DNA from: Microtetraspora malaysiensis
GTDB lineage: Bacteria > Actinomycetota > Actinomycetes > Streptosporangiales > Streptosporangiaceae
DNA: 64,000 nucleotides
Reading direction: 5' to 3'
Assembly: GCF_001528665.1 (NCBI RefSeq)
Contig: NZ_BBYJ01000010.1
Location: 124,001-188,000 of the forward strand
The notes beneath the pieces were generated by a model. The model was given only the letters and a program-made list of their open reading frames with translations. It was not told where the DNA came from and made no database searches. This document shows positions 50,826-59,406 of this stretch, piece after piece; within the stretch, counting starts at the first letter, position 1; every line of letters begins with the position of its first letter. Both the position numbers and the translations under genes were made by a program.

Positions 50826-52126
50826 TCTCCTTCGCGGGCACGCGCTCGGGCACCGCGCCGCTCACGTGGGGCCAGCGCGCCATCTGGCAGGCCATCCTGC
50901 GCACGGCGCCCGACGACCATTACTTCAACTTCGGCCGGGTGGTCGAGGTGCCGAGAGGCGCCCGGCCCGCCTCGGCCGCACAGGTGTCGCGCGGGATCGG
51001 CCTGCTCGTGGAGCGGCACGAGGCACTCCGCACACTCGTCGGGCCGGGCCCGTGCCAGGACCTGCGCGACCGCGGCGAGCTGCCGATCCGGGTCGCGGCG
51101 GACGCCGACCCGGCCGCGCTCCTGGCCGAGCTGTCCGCCACCGCCTTCGACTACGCCGAGGAGTGGCCGCTCCGGGTGGCGCTCGTGACCACGGGCGGAC
51201 CCCTCCGCGCGGAGGAGGTCACGCACGTGGTGCTCGTCTTCTGCCATCTGGCCGCGGACGGGCACGGCGCCGAGCAGGTCGTCCGCGACCTGCGGCTGTT
51301 CCTCCTGCGCGGCGCGATCCCCGGCGACCCGCCGCGGCAGCCCCGCGACCTGGCGCGGTGGCAGGGGTCCCCGGACGGGAGGAGGCAGGCGGCCGGCGCC
51401 GCCGCCCTCTGGGAGCGCGAGTACGGCAGGATCCCGCCCACCATGTTCGGCCGGCCGTCCGGCGTCCCCGAGCGGCCGCCCATCCGGCGGGCCGTCCTCA
51501 CGTCGCCGGCCGTCCACCTGGCCACCCAGCGGCTCGCCCTGCGGTACGGCGCCAGCACCTCGACGGTCCTCCTCACGGCGGTGACCGCGCTCGTCGGCGA
51601 GGTGACCGGACACGAGAACGTCGCCGTCCTGCCGATCGTGAGCAACCGCTTCGGCCGGGACACCCGGACCGCGGTGACCACTCTCTCCCAGGAAGGGCTG
51701 TTCGTCCTCGGCTCCGCCCCCCGCGCCGGACTCGGGGGCGCCTTCCCCGACCTGCTCGCCGCGGCCCGCCCGGCCGTGCTGCGGGCCTACCGGAGCGGGT
51801 ACCACGATCCGGACGACCGGGAGCGGATCACCGCCGAGGCCGGCCGGGAACGCGGCGTCCCCGTCCACCCGTACTGCTGCTTCAACGACATGCGGTTCGC
51901 GGAGCGGGTGGAGGAGCACGACGACGAGCTGATCCGGCGGGCCCGCGCGGAGACCTCGATGTCCTGGCCTCTCAGCCAGAACGAGCTCAACTGCCGGTTC
52001 TGCGTCCACGTGAGCGAGGCGACGCGGATCTCGGTCACGGCCGACACCCGATGGCTTTCGGCGGCGGACGTCGAGCGATACCTGCTCGATCTGGAGCGGC
52101 TGCTCGTCGAGGAGGCCCTGCGGTGA
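50822..52126 (+). CDS. Free-standing condensation-domain protein
   Basis: A 434-residue condensation-domain homologue, beginning MISFAGTRSGTAPLTWGQRA at a GTG. The active-site motif reads CHLAADG (Cys141, His142, Asp146, Gly147): the first His of HHxxxDG is Cys, but the catalytic second His and the Asp-Gly are kept, so it may be active. The C-terminal half (ELNCRFCVHVSEATRISVTAD) completes the chloramphenicol-acetyltransferase-like fold. It is coupled by 4-bp overlaps to the ACP upstream and the DMFase-like gene downstream. It may join the ACP-bound unit to the PCP-bound chain, or form an ester or amide off-line. Confidence 0.83.
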   Translation: MISFAGTRSGTAPLTWGQRAIWQAILRTAPDDHYFNFGRVVEVPRGARPASAAQVSRGIGLLVERHEALRTLVGPGPCQDLRDRGELPIRVAADADPAALLAELSATAFDYAEEWPLRVALVTTGGPLRAEEVTHVVLVFCHLAADGHGAEQVVRDLRLFLLRGAIPGDPPRQPRDLARWQGSPDGRRQAAGAAALWEREYGRIPPTMFGRPSGVPERPPIRRAVLTSPAVHLATQRLALRYGASTSTVLLTAVTALVGEVTGHENVAVLPIVSNRFGRDTRTAVTTLSQEGLFVLGSAPRAGLGGAFPDLLAAARPAVLRAYRSGYHDPDDRERITAEAGRERGVPVHPYCCFNDMRFAERVEEHDDELIRRARAETSMSWPLSQNELNCRFCVHVSEATRISVTADTRWLSAADVERYLLDLERLLVEEALR

Positions 52127-54090
52127 CCGCTCGCGTGCGCGCATACGCGACCCCCACCTCGTGCGGGCAGGGCGAGTCGCTGGAGTTCCGCCTGGAGGGC
52201 CCGCCCGAGATGGGCCCCGAGATGAGTGTCGCCGTCCATGACGCGACCTGCGACCGGCTCATGCTGACGACGTCCGTACAGGGGCCGTCGTGGCGGCTCG
52301 ACGTGCCGCCGGACTGGCCCAGTTCGCTCTACCGGGCCAGGTTCGTCGCCGGCCCTCCCGAGCCGGACGTGTCCGTGCCCCGCGCCTCCGGCGAGCTTCC
52401 CGGCACGGCGACGTCCTCGGACGACGAGGTCTACTTCGTCGTACGGCAGGCCGTCCCGGGCACCACGTCGCCGATCCTCGTCTCGATCCCGTTCGCCACA
52501 TGGCAGGCCTACAACCGGGCGGGCGTCCCCGGGGAGAGCGTGTACTGGACCGAGCAGCCGGACCGCGCGGCGCGCGTGTCGTTCGACCGGCCCGGCGGCG
52601 GGCCCCCGCCCGAGCGCTGGGAGGACGGCCTGCTGCGATGGCTCGGCCCGGCGGGGTACACCGTGGAGTACTGCTCGGGCCTGGACCTCGATCTCGGCCT
52701 GCTGTCCCGCTACCGGCTGCTCGTCGTCAACGGGCACGACGAGTACTGGACGGCCGGGATGCGCGACGCCTGCGAGGAGTTCGCCCGGCGCGGCGGGAAC
52801 ATCGCCTTCCTCTCCGGGAACACCTGCTGGTGGCAGATCCGCATGGAGGGCCGGACCATGGTCTGCCACCGCGACCCGGTGAGCGACCCGGTCGAGGACC
52901 CCCGCCTGACCACGGTGGAGTGGTCGAGCGCGCCGGTCTCCCGCCCGGAGAACGCGCTGACCGGGGTGAGCTTCCGCAACGGAGCGGGCACGTGGGGGCC
53001 GTCCATGCCGCTCATGCGGGAGGAGCCGTACACCGCGAGGTTCGCCGCGCACTGGGTCTTCGAGGGCACCGGGCTGACGGACGGCGACAAGTTCGGCCAG
53101 GGTGCGCTCGGCTACGAGACCGACGCGGCCGAGTTCACCGAGATCATGGGGGTGCCCCGGGTCACCTGCCGCGACGGCACCCCGCCGTCGTTCGTCGTGC
53201 TCGCGACGGCCGACCTGCGGCACTGGAGCACCTGCGGGCAGGGCGGCTGGGCCACCATGGGCGTCTTCTCCCTGGGCCGCGGCACAGTCTTCAACGCCGC
53301 CACGGTCAACTGGGGCAACACCCTGCACGACCCGGTCGTGAACCGGATCACGCGCAACGTCCTGGACCGGCTCGCACGACCGGCGCGGCCACGCTGGGAA
53401 GTGATCGGCCCGGCCGCAGACATCCGCGCGCTCGCCGCCTGGCGCTCCACCCTGTACGCAGTGGGCGCCGACGGCGGCCTCCTGACCCGCGAGCTGTGCG
53501 GACAGAACCTGCCCTGGCGGCCGATCGGCTCCGGCGGCGGGGTGATCTGCCTGGACACGCCGCGGGAGGCCGCCGCCGGCCTCGGCACCGGCCTGTACGG
53601 CGTGACCGCGGACGGGATGCTGCGCTATCGCGAGGCGGAGGCGGGTCCCGCGGAATGGACGGACGTGGGACCGGCTCCTCGGGGCACGATCGCCCTCGCG
53701 GTGCATGACGGCGCGTTCTTCGCCGCCACGTCGGGCGGCCGCCTGTGGACGGCGCCCTTCGGCGACATGGCCGCCGACGCGCCCGTCTGGCGCGACATCG
53801 GCGACTCAGGCGGCGCGATCTGCCTGAGCGGGAGCAACGGCCGTCTCTACGCCCTGGGCGCGGACGGGCGGGTCCGCACCCGCCTCCCGGTGACCGGGCC
53901 GGAGCCCTGGTCGGACCTCTGCGGGGCGCCGGGGGCGGCGGTGCTCGCCGCCCACGCGGGCCTGATGGTGTCGGCCGGTGGAGGCCGGGAACTGATGTGG
54001 CGGACCGCCCAGAAGCCGGTCGTTCAGAAGCCGGTCGTTCAGAAGCCGGTCGTTCAGAAGCCGGCCGCTCAGAAGCCGACCGGGCCGTAG
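52123..54090 (+). CDS. N,N-dimethylformamidase beta-like protein with beta-propeller-like tail
   Basis: A 655-residue protein in two parts. Residues about 1-420 follow the N,N-dimethylformamidase large (beta) subunit pattern: PFATWQAYNRAG, RVSFDRPGG, RYRLLVVNGHDEYWTAGMRD and GGNIAFLSGNTCWWQ. That enzyme is an iron-dependent amidohydrolase; I cannot assign the metal ligands here with certainty. Residues about 425-630 are repeats of ~40 residues (LYAVGADGGLLTREL, LYGVTADGMLRYRE, LYALGADGRVRTRL) like a tectonin-type propeller. The tail is a run of QKPVV repeats. There is no signal peptide. The GTG overlaps the previous stop. It could cut or form an amide in the product; this is an inference from operon position. 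Confidence 0.78.
   Translation: MTARVRAYATPTSCGQGESLEFRLEGPPEMGPEMSVAVHDATCDRLMLTTSVQGPSWRLDVPPDWPSSLYRARFVAGPPEPDVSVPRASGELPGTATSSDDEVYFVVRQAVPGTTSPILVSIPFATWQAYNRAGVPGESVYWTEQPDRAARVSFDRPGGGPPPERWEDGLLRWLGPAGYTVEYCSGLDLDLGLLSRYRLLVVNGHDEYWTAGMRDACEEFARRGGNIAFLSGNTCWWQIRMEGRTMVCHRDPVSDPVEDPRLTTVEWSSAPVSRPENALTGVSFRNGAGTWGPSMPLMREEPYTARFAAHWVFEGTGLTDGDKFGQGALGYETDAAEFTEIMGVPRVTCRDGTPPSFVVLATADLRHWSTCGQGGWATMGVFSLGRGTVFNAATVNWGNTLHDPVVNRITRNVLDRLARPARPRWEVIGPAADIRALAAWRSTLYAVGADGGLLTRELCGQNLPWRPIGSGGGVICLDTPREAAAGLGTGLYGVTADGMLRYREAEAGPAEWTDVGPAPRGTIALAVHDGAFFAATSGGRLWTAPFGDMAADAPVWRDIGDSGGAICLSGSNGRLYALGADGRVRTRLPVTGPEPWSDLCGAPGAAVLAAHAGLMVSAGGGRELMWRTAQKPVVQKPVVQKPVVQKPAAQKPTGP
54010..54084 (+). 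repeat. 15-bp tandem repeat at the 3' end of the DMFase-like gene
   Basis: Five copies in tandem of CAGAAGCCGGTCGTT, the first three identical and the last two diverged. They encode the (QKPVV)n tail. Copies 4 and 5 reach into the 3' end of the convergent dipeptidase gene. Confidence 0.9.
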
Positions 54091-54713
54091 ATCGCGGCGG
54101 AGGCGCCCGTCGTCATGGCCCAGTAGCGGTCGCCGTAGGACCAGTGCCACCACTCGGTCGGGTAGTTCACCAGCCCGACGGCCTCCAGGGCGGCCCCGAG
54201 GACCTTGCGGTTCTGCCGGGCGTCGTCGCCGATCCCGGGCGCGTCGGTGTAGCAGGCGCCGCCGCTCTGCTCGGGGTTGTCGTTCACCGCGGTGCCCATG
54301 TCGAGTTCGACGCCGTCGTCGCCGCACAGCGTGAGATCCACCGCCGCGCCGGCGGTGTGCGGCGCGACCTCGATCGGCGAGACGTACCGGCTGGCGGCGC
54401 TGTGCAGCTCCTCGGGCGACATTTCGGGAAACGCCGCCCGGAGCTCGTCCTTGTAGTCCTCGAAGTACGTACGCTGCAACGCGGGCGGGCGATATCCCTC
54501 CACGACCACGATGTGGTACCCGGCCGGCAGCAGGGCCTGCGCGTCCTCAAGCCGGGCCAGCACCCCTTCCCGCAGGTGCGCGTACGCCCCGGCGTCGTCG
54601 GCGAGACGACCGTCCACGCGGAGCCTGCCTCGGACGTCGTGGAGCGGCTCGCCGCACTCCTCGACGGGCAGGGAGGTCACGCGGGGGTCGGAGATGAGGA
54701 CGATGTCAGACAT
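54069..54713 (-). CDS. D-alanyl-D-alanine dipeptidase (VanX family)
   Basis: A 214-residue zinc dipeptidase that splits D-Ala-D-Ala. The zinc ligands His119 and Asp126 (APHTAGAAVDLTL) and His190 (EWWHW), the catalytic Glu187 and substrate Arg75 (EGYRPP) all match the family. No signal peptide, so cytosolic as in VanX. Without vanH/vanA partners it more likely serves cell-wall turnover than vancomycin resistance. Its last 22 bp overlap the DMFase-like gene of the convergent biosynthetic operon, in the repeat region; the C-terminal PVGF is thus encoded opposite the QKP repeats. The ATG at 54713 is preferred over a TTG two codons earlier. Confidence 0.9.
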   Translation of the reverse strand: MSDIVLISDPRVTSLPVEECGEPLHDVRGRLRVDGRLADDAGAYAHLREGVLARLEDAQALLPAGYHIVVVEGYRPPALQRTYFEDYKDELRAAFPEMSPEELHSAASRYVSPIEVAPHTAGAAVDLTLCGDDGVELDMGTAVNDNPEQSGGACYTDAPGIGDDARQNRKVLGAALEAVGLVNYPTEWWHWSYGDRYWAMTTGASAAIYGPVGF

Positions 54714-54779
54714 GACCAAAAACCTACCCTGCTCTTGCCGACGCGCGGGCTGAGCGGACCCGAGGGCTGCCGCAGGCGA

Positions 54780-55940
54780 TCAGACCGTGGACGAGAAGAC
54801 CTGCTCCCGCGCCTGATCCAGCGCCGCGACCAGGGCGCCCCGCAGGATGGGGTCGCCCTCGACCTGGGTGACCGCGACCTTGGGGCGGCTCGGGCAGATC
54901 CGGGCCACCGCCTCTTCCACCCGGCGGGCCAGTTCCCAGCCCCCGGCCCGCCCGATGTCGCCGCTGAGGACGACCAGCCCGGGGTCGAGCACCACCGCCA
55001 CCGCCGCCACCCCCACCGCGAGCCGCCGGGCCAGATCCTCCAGGAAGCCGGAGTTGCCCGTGGCGACGGCCGTCCGGACGAGGTCGGTGACGGGCGCGGC
55101 GGCGAGGCCGTGCCCGGCCGCGATCTCGGTCAGAGCCGTGTTCCCGACCAACCGCTGGAACGAGCCGGACTGGGGGTCCGTGACGTCCGCCGGCAGCGGC
55201 TCACCGGGGACGGGAAGCCAGCCGAGCTCGCCCGCGCCGCCGGAGATGCCCCGATGAAGCCGCCCGCCCAGCATCACGCCGAGCCCCTGACCGACGCCGG
55301 TCCACAGGATGACGAAGTCGTCCACACCCTTGGCGACGCCGTACGCCTGCTCGGCGAGGGCGACCAGGTTGACGTCGTTCTCGATGGCCACCGACCCGCC
55401 GAGCTCGGCCCGCAGCCCGGCGAGGACGCCGACGTGCCAGGCGGGCAGGTCGAACGAGTAGCGCACGTCACCGGTCGCCGGGTCGACCACGCCGCGCGTG
55501 CCTATCACGAAGGACCGCAGCCGGGCCATGTCCACGCTCGCCGTCGCGCAGGCGCGGAGCACGGCGTTGCGCACGATGCCCACCGGATCGGCGGCCTCGC
55601 TGGGGTCGACGGTCACCTCGGCCACCACCGTCCCCGTGATGTCCGCGACGAGGGCGGTGACGCTGTCCGGCACCACCTCCAGAGCCGCGACGTACGCGCT
55701 GGTGGGGTCGACGGCGTACAGCGCCGCGTTGGGGCCGCGGCCGCCCGGCCGCTCGCCCGCCATGGTCACCAGACCCCGTTCCTCCAGCCGCGCCAGCAGC
55801 TGGCCCGAGGTGACCCTGGAGAGCCCGGTCAGCTCTCCCAGCTCGCCCCTGGTCAGCGGGCCGTGCGCGACGAGCAGTTCCAGCGCGGCCCGGTCGTTCA
55901 TCTGACGCAGCAGCCGGGGTGTTCCCGGTCGTAGTGACAC
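54780..55940 (-). CDS. ROK-family transcriptional repressor
   Basis: A 386-residue ROK regulator: N-terminal winged helix-turn-helix (LTRGELGELTGLSRVTSGQLLARLEERGLV, about residues 28-58) followed by the two-lobed ROK sugar-binding domain (IENDVNLVALAEQ; GVMLGGRLHRGISGGAGELGWLPV). The catalytic and zinc-site pattern of sugar kinases is incomplete, as usual for regulators. It is divergent from the sugar ABC operon at 56101 with operator-like sequence in the gap, so it likely represses it. It is a paralogue of the regulator at 60950 (both with NDRAALELL near the N-terminus). Confidence 0.92.
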   Translation of the reverse strand: MSLRPGTPRLLRQMNDRAALELLVAHGPLTRGELGELTGLSRVTSGQLLARLEERGLVTMAGERPGGRGPNAALYAVDPTSAYVAALEVVPDSVTALVADITGTVVAEVTVDPSEAADPVGIVRNAVLRACATASVDMARLRSFVIGTRGVVDPATGDVRYSFDLPAWHVGVLAGLRAELGGSVAIENDVNLVALAEQAYGVAKGVDDFVILWTGVGQGLGVMLGGRLHRGISGGAGELGWLPVPGEPLPADVTDPQSGSFQRLVGNTALTEIAAGHGLAAAPVTDLVRTAVATGNSGFLEDLARRLAVGVAAVAVVLDPGLVVLSGDIGRAGGWELARRVEEAVARICPSRPKVAVTQVEGDPILRGALVAALDQAREQVFSSTV

Positions 55941-55987
55941 CGGCCGCGTCTCCTCTCGTCACGATCCGCTAACGGCATGTTTTTTTT

Positions 55988-56011
55988 AATAAAGTTTATT
56001 GTTAGTTTAGC
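55988..56011. promoter_or_regulatory. Operator-like element between ROK regulator and sugar ABC operon
   Basis: AATAAAGTTTATT (55988-56000) is a perfect palindrome around one base. The stretch 55991-56011 also shares 16 of 21 positions with 62188-62208 ahead of the second ROK gene: AAAGTTT, then TG, AG and TTAGC at identical spacing. It lies 51 bp from the ROK start. Confidence 0.65.
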
Positions 56012-56100
56012 CCCAGCCGCCCCGGAGGCAAGCGATCAGGCCACGGGACGCGCCAACCGAGCGCCACCCCGACGTGAAGCCGGGAAGGGAGAAACCCAAC

Positions 56101-57435
56101 GTGAAGTTCGTGAAGATCACGGCCGCCACCACCGCGACCGCCGCTTTGGCCCTGGGTCTCGCCGCTTGCAGCAGCGAGGACAAGCCCGCGACGCAGCAGA
56201 CCGCCGCCGCGTCCGACGCCGCGTCCGGCCCCAAGTACGCCGGGCAGACCCTCACCGTGTGGCGCCTCGGCGCTCCCACTGAGGTCTCCGACAAGTACAT
56301 GGCCGACCTGGGCGCCAAGTTCAAGGAGGTCACCGGCGCGGAGGCCAAGGTCCAGTACATCCCGTGGCCCGACGCCCAGAAGAAGTGGACCGCCGCGCTC
56401 GCCGGCGGCGAGGGCCCGGACGTCACCGAGTTCGGCAACGACCAGGTCGCCGCGTGGGTGCAGCAGGAGGCGCTCTCCGACATCACCGACCTGACCAAGA
56501 GCGACGCGGACCTGCAGCAGATCCCGCAGAACCTGTGGAGCTACGAGACCATCGACGGCAAGATCTACGCGGCGCCCTGGGGCGGCGGCACCCGCGCCGT
56601 GCTGTACCGCAAGGACTGGTTCGACAAGCTCGGCATCTCCGTGCCGACGAACTGGGACGAGCTGGTCTCCGCGGCCAAGAAGATCGTCGAGAAGCAGGGC
56701 AAGGACGTGGACGGCTTCGCCTTCAACGGCGGGTCGGACGCCAACATGTCGCTCTCGCCGTTCGTCTGGTCGGCCGGCGGCGACTTCGCCGCCTTCGAGG
56801 GCGGCAAGTGGGTCGGCAAGCTGACCGAGCCCGCCTTCAAGGAGGGCTTCCAGTTCTACACGGACCTGGTCGCCAAGGACGGCGTCTCCGGCAAGGGCCG
56901 CCTGACCCAGAACTCCGTCGACATCTCCCAGCGCTTCGCCGCGGGCAAGGTCGGCATGTACGTCACCGGCGGTTGGGACATCGCCGCCATCAAGGAGCAG
57001 AGCAAGGGCAAGATCGACGAGTCGAAGATGGCGTTCTTCTCGCTCCCCGCGAAGGACGGCAGCGGCCCGGCCCCGGCCTTCCAGGGCGGCAACGACATCG
57101 CCATCTGGAAGGACGCCAAGAACCCCGAGCTGGCCGCCGAGTATCTGAAGCTCGCCGCGGGCAAGGAGTTCGGCGTCCGGTACGCCAAGGAGGGCGGCCT
57201 GCTCCCGCTCTACCCGGACGCGCTCGCCGAGCTGGGCAACGACCCGGCGCAGAAGCCGTTCACCGACACCTTCAAGGTCGCGAAGGGCTTCCCCGCCAGC
57301 CCCAACTGGGCTGAGGCCAACGACACCAAGGCGGTGCTGCAGAACGCGGCCCGCTCCGTGATCGACGGCAAGAAGAACGTGGACCAGGCTCTGGCGGACG
57401 CCAACACCGAGCTCGAGAACATCCTCAACCAGTAA
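56101..57435 (+). CDS. Sugar ABC transporter binding lipoprotein
   Basis: A 444-residue extracellular sugar-binding protein (SBP_bac_1 family). The signal peptide ends in the lipobox LAAC near residue 23, followed by a Thr/Ala/Ser-rich spacer. LTVWRLGAPTEVSDKYM and GKIYAAPWGGGTRAVLYRKD are typical of carbohydrate-binding members. The GTG at 56101 follows GGGAGAAA. It heads the operon with two permeases and a GH3 enzyme; no ATPase is present, so a shared MsiK-type ATPase is expected. The GH3 neighbour suggests an N-acetylglucosamine-containing disaccharide, chitobiose or muropeptide-derived. Confidence 0.9.
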   Translation: MKFVKITAATTATAALALGLAACSSEDKPATQQTAAASDAASGPKYAGQTLTVWRLGAPTEVSDKYMADLGAKFKEVTGAEAKVQYIPWPDAQKKWTAALAGGEGPDVTEFGNDQVAAWVQQEALSDITDLTKSDADLQQIPQNLWSYETIDGKIYAAPWGGGTRAVLYRKDWFDKLGISVPTNWDELVSAAKKIVEKQGKDVDGFAFNGGSDANMSLSPFVWSAGGDFAAFEGGKWVGKLTEPAFKEGFQFYTDLVAKDGVSGKGRLTQNSVDISQRFAAGKVGMYVTGGWDIAAIKEQSKGKIDESKMAFFSLPAKDGSGPAPAFQGGNDIAIWKDAKNPELAAEYLKLAAGKEFGVRYAKEGGLLPLYPDALAELGNDPAQKPFTDTFKVAKGFPASPNWAEANDTKAVLQNAARSVIDGKKNVDQALADANTELENILNQ

Positions 57436-57439
57436 CGCC

Positions 57440-58462
57440 ATGACGACTCACACGTCGACAGCGGCCCGGGGCGGGGACAACTCCTCCGCCCCGGCGCGGC
57501 GCCCGCGACAGTCACCGCACAGATCCAGCGGGCTCCCCGACTGGGTCGTTCCGTACGTCCTGCTCCTACCCGGTCTCCTGGTCATCGCGGCGCTGCTGCT
57601 CTACCCGCTGTACCAGATAATCGACATGTCCTTCCACAAGGTCGGACTGGCGCAGATCAAAGCGATCAACCCGCGCCCCGCGGAGTTCGTGGGGGTGGAC
57701 AACTACACCCACATCTTCGAGTCCGACCTGTTCTGGCCGTCGCTGCGTAACACCATCCTGTTCGCCGCCGTCACGGTCGCCCTGACGCTGATCCTCGGAA
57801 CGCTCGTCGGCCTGCTGCTCAACAAGCTCGGCAAGAAGATGTCGATGCTCGTCATCGTCGGCATCATGGCCGCCTGGGCGACCCCGCCCACCGCGCAGAG
57901 CGTGGTCTGGAAGTGGATATTCGACTCGGACTCCGGCGTGGTGAACTGGTCGCTGAACCTGGTCCCCACCTGGCTGTCCGAACTGGTCTTCGGGGTCTCC
58001 GACTGGAGCGGGCACCCCTGGTTCAACAGCACGATCACCATCTACTTCGTGTTCGTCCTCATGGTGGTCTGGGGGGCCTTCCCGTTCATCGCGGTGTCGG
58101 TCCTCGCCGGTCTGAAGAGCATCCCCAGCGAGCTGTACGAGGCCGCCCAGATGGACGGCTCCGGCCCCTTCACCACGTTCAGGAAGGTCACCTTCCCGCT
58201 GCTCAAGCCGGTGTTCTCGGTTCTGATGGTGCTGTCCATCATCTGGGACTTCAAGGTCTTCACCCAGCTCTACCTGTTGGGTGGCGGCACCGTGAACCGG
58301 GACGCGTTCAACCTCTCCCTGTGGAGCTACGCCGAGGCGTTCAGCAACCCGCCGAAGATGGGCATCGGCGCCGCGATCGCCGTCGTGCTGACGGCCATCC
58401 TGCTGGTGATCACCTTCGTGTACGTCCGGCAGATCGTGAAGACGGAGGACGACATCCGATGA
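57440..58462 (+). CDS. Sugar ABC transporter permease (MalF-type)
   Basis: A 340-residue permease with a cytoplasmic N-tail of ~35 residues, six helices, and the EAA loop ELYEAAQMDGSGPFTTFRKVTFPLLKP at its typical place. It lies 4 bp after the binding-protein gene and overlaps the next permease by 4 bp (ATGA). Confidence 0.92.
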   Translation: MTTHTSTAARGGDNSSAPARRPRQSPHRSSGLPDWVVPYVLLLPGLLVIAALLLYPLYQIIDMSFHKVGLAQIKAINPRPAEFVGVDNYTHIFESDLFWPSLRNTILFAAVTVALTLILGTLVGLLLNKLGKKMSMLVIVGIMAAWATPPTAQSVVWKWIFDSDSGVVNWSLNLVPTWLSELVFGVSDWSGHPWFNSTITIYFVFVLMVVWGAFPFIAVSVLAGLKSIPSELYEAAQMDGSGPFTTFRKVTFPLLKPVFSVLMVLSIIWDFKVFTQLYLLGGGTVNRDAFNLSLWSYAEAFSNPPKMGIGAAIAVVLTAILLVITFVYVRQIVKTEDDIR

Positions 58463-59313
58463 ACGACGGTCTGACCCGCAAGCGTCTCGGGCGCGCCGCG
58501 CTCAACGGAGCCGGGATCGTCGTGTTCCTGTTCGCGGTGTTCCCCGTCTACTGGATGATCTCCACCGCGTTCAAACCGAACGACCAGATCTTCACCACCG
58601 AGTTCATCCCGTTCCCCAGCCCGCCGTCGCTCGACCACATCTCCCGGGTGTTCACCAAGGGCGTCGCCGGGCACTCGATCTGGCAGTACCTGCTGAACAG
58701 CGCGATCGTGGCGGTCAGCGCCGTCGCGCTCGGCGCGGTCTTCGCGCTGCTCGCCGCGACCGCGGTGGCCAGGTTCAGGTTCCGGTTCCGCACCTCGTTC
58801 CTGATCCTGCTGCTGATCGTGCAGATGGTGCCCGCCGAGGCCCTGCTGATCTCGCTGTTCACCATGGTGAAGCGGCTCGGCATGTACGACCAGCTCATCG
58901 GCTTGGTCGTGATCAACGTCGGGCTCACCCTGCCCTTCTCCGTCTGGATGCTGCGCACGTTCGTCGCCGCGGTGCCCAAGGAGGTGGAGGAGGCGGCCTG
59001 GATCGACGGCGCCAGCCGGTTCTCGACCTTCTGGCGGGTGCTGTTCCCGCTGGTGGCTCCCGGCCTGGTCGCGACCAGCATCTTCTCGTTCATCACCACC
59101 TGGAACGAGTTCGCCTACGCGTTGACGCTGATCAACGACCAGGGCAAGTACACGATGCCGGTCGCCCTGCAGTTCTTCGTCGGCCAGCGCTCGACGGACT
59201 GGGGCGGCATCATGGCCGCCTCGACGTTGATGACCATCCCGGTCCTCATCTTCTTCCTCCTGGTGCAGCGGCGCATGGTCTCCGGACTCGTCGCGGGCGC
59301 CGTCAAGGGCTGA
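58459..59313 (+). CDS. Sugar ABC transporter permease (MalG-type)
   Basis: A 284-residue second permease with six helices and the EAA loop EVEEAAWIDGASRFSTFWRVLFPLVAP. Together with the gene at 57440 it forms the channel. A stable hairpin follows before the GH3 gene. Confidence 0.92.
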   Translation: MNDGLTRKRLGRAALNGAGIVVFLFAVFPVYWMISTAFKPNDQIFTTEFIPFPSPPSLDHISRVFTKGVAGHSIWQYLLNSAIVAVSAVALGAVFALLAATAVARFRFRFRTSFLILLLIVQMVPAEALLISLFTMVKRLGMYDQLIGLVVINVGLTLPFSVWMLRTFVAAVPKEVEEAAWIDGASRFSTFWRVLFPLVAPGLVATSIFSFITTWNEFAYALTLINDQGKYTMPVALQFFVGQRSTDWGGIMAASTLMTIPVLIFFLLVQRRMVSGLVAGAVKG

Positions 59314-59365
59314 ACCCGCCCCTCACCACCGCGCGCTGAACCATCAGCGCCATCCACGCCATCTC

Positions 59366-59396
59366 GTACGGCTCCGGCATATCGCGGGAGCCGTAC
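59366..59396 (+). terminator. Intra-operon hairpin between permease and GH3 gene
   Basis: GTACGGCTCC and GGAGCCGTAC pair perfectly (10 bp) around an 11-base loop, 53 bp after the permease stop and just ahead of the GH3 start. Probably a partial terminator or processing element. Confidence 0.55.
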
Positions 59397-59406
59397 CACG
59401 ACAGTC

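Noticed and set aside
54010-54084. Possible CRISPR or other array at the tandem repeats
   Set aside because: The 15-bp units are directly adjacent without spacers and stay in the reading frame of the gene.
54069-54713. VanX-like dipeptidase as the self-resistance gene of the biosynthetic cluster
   Set aside because: It is convergent, has no vanH/vanA partners, and such dipeptidases are common in actinomycetes; the overlap with the cluster is not enough to include it.
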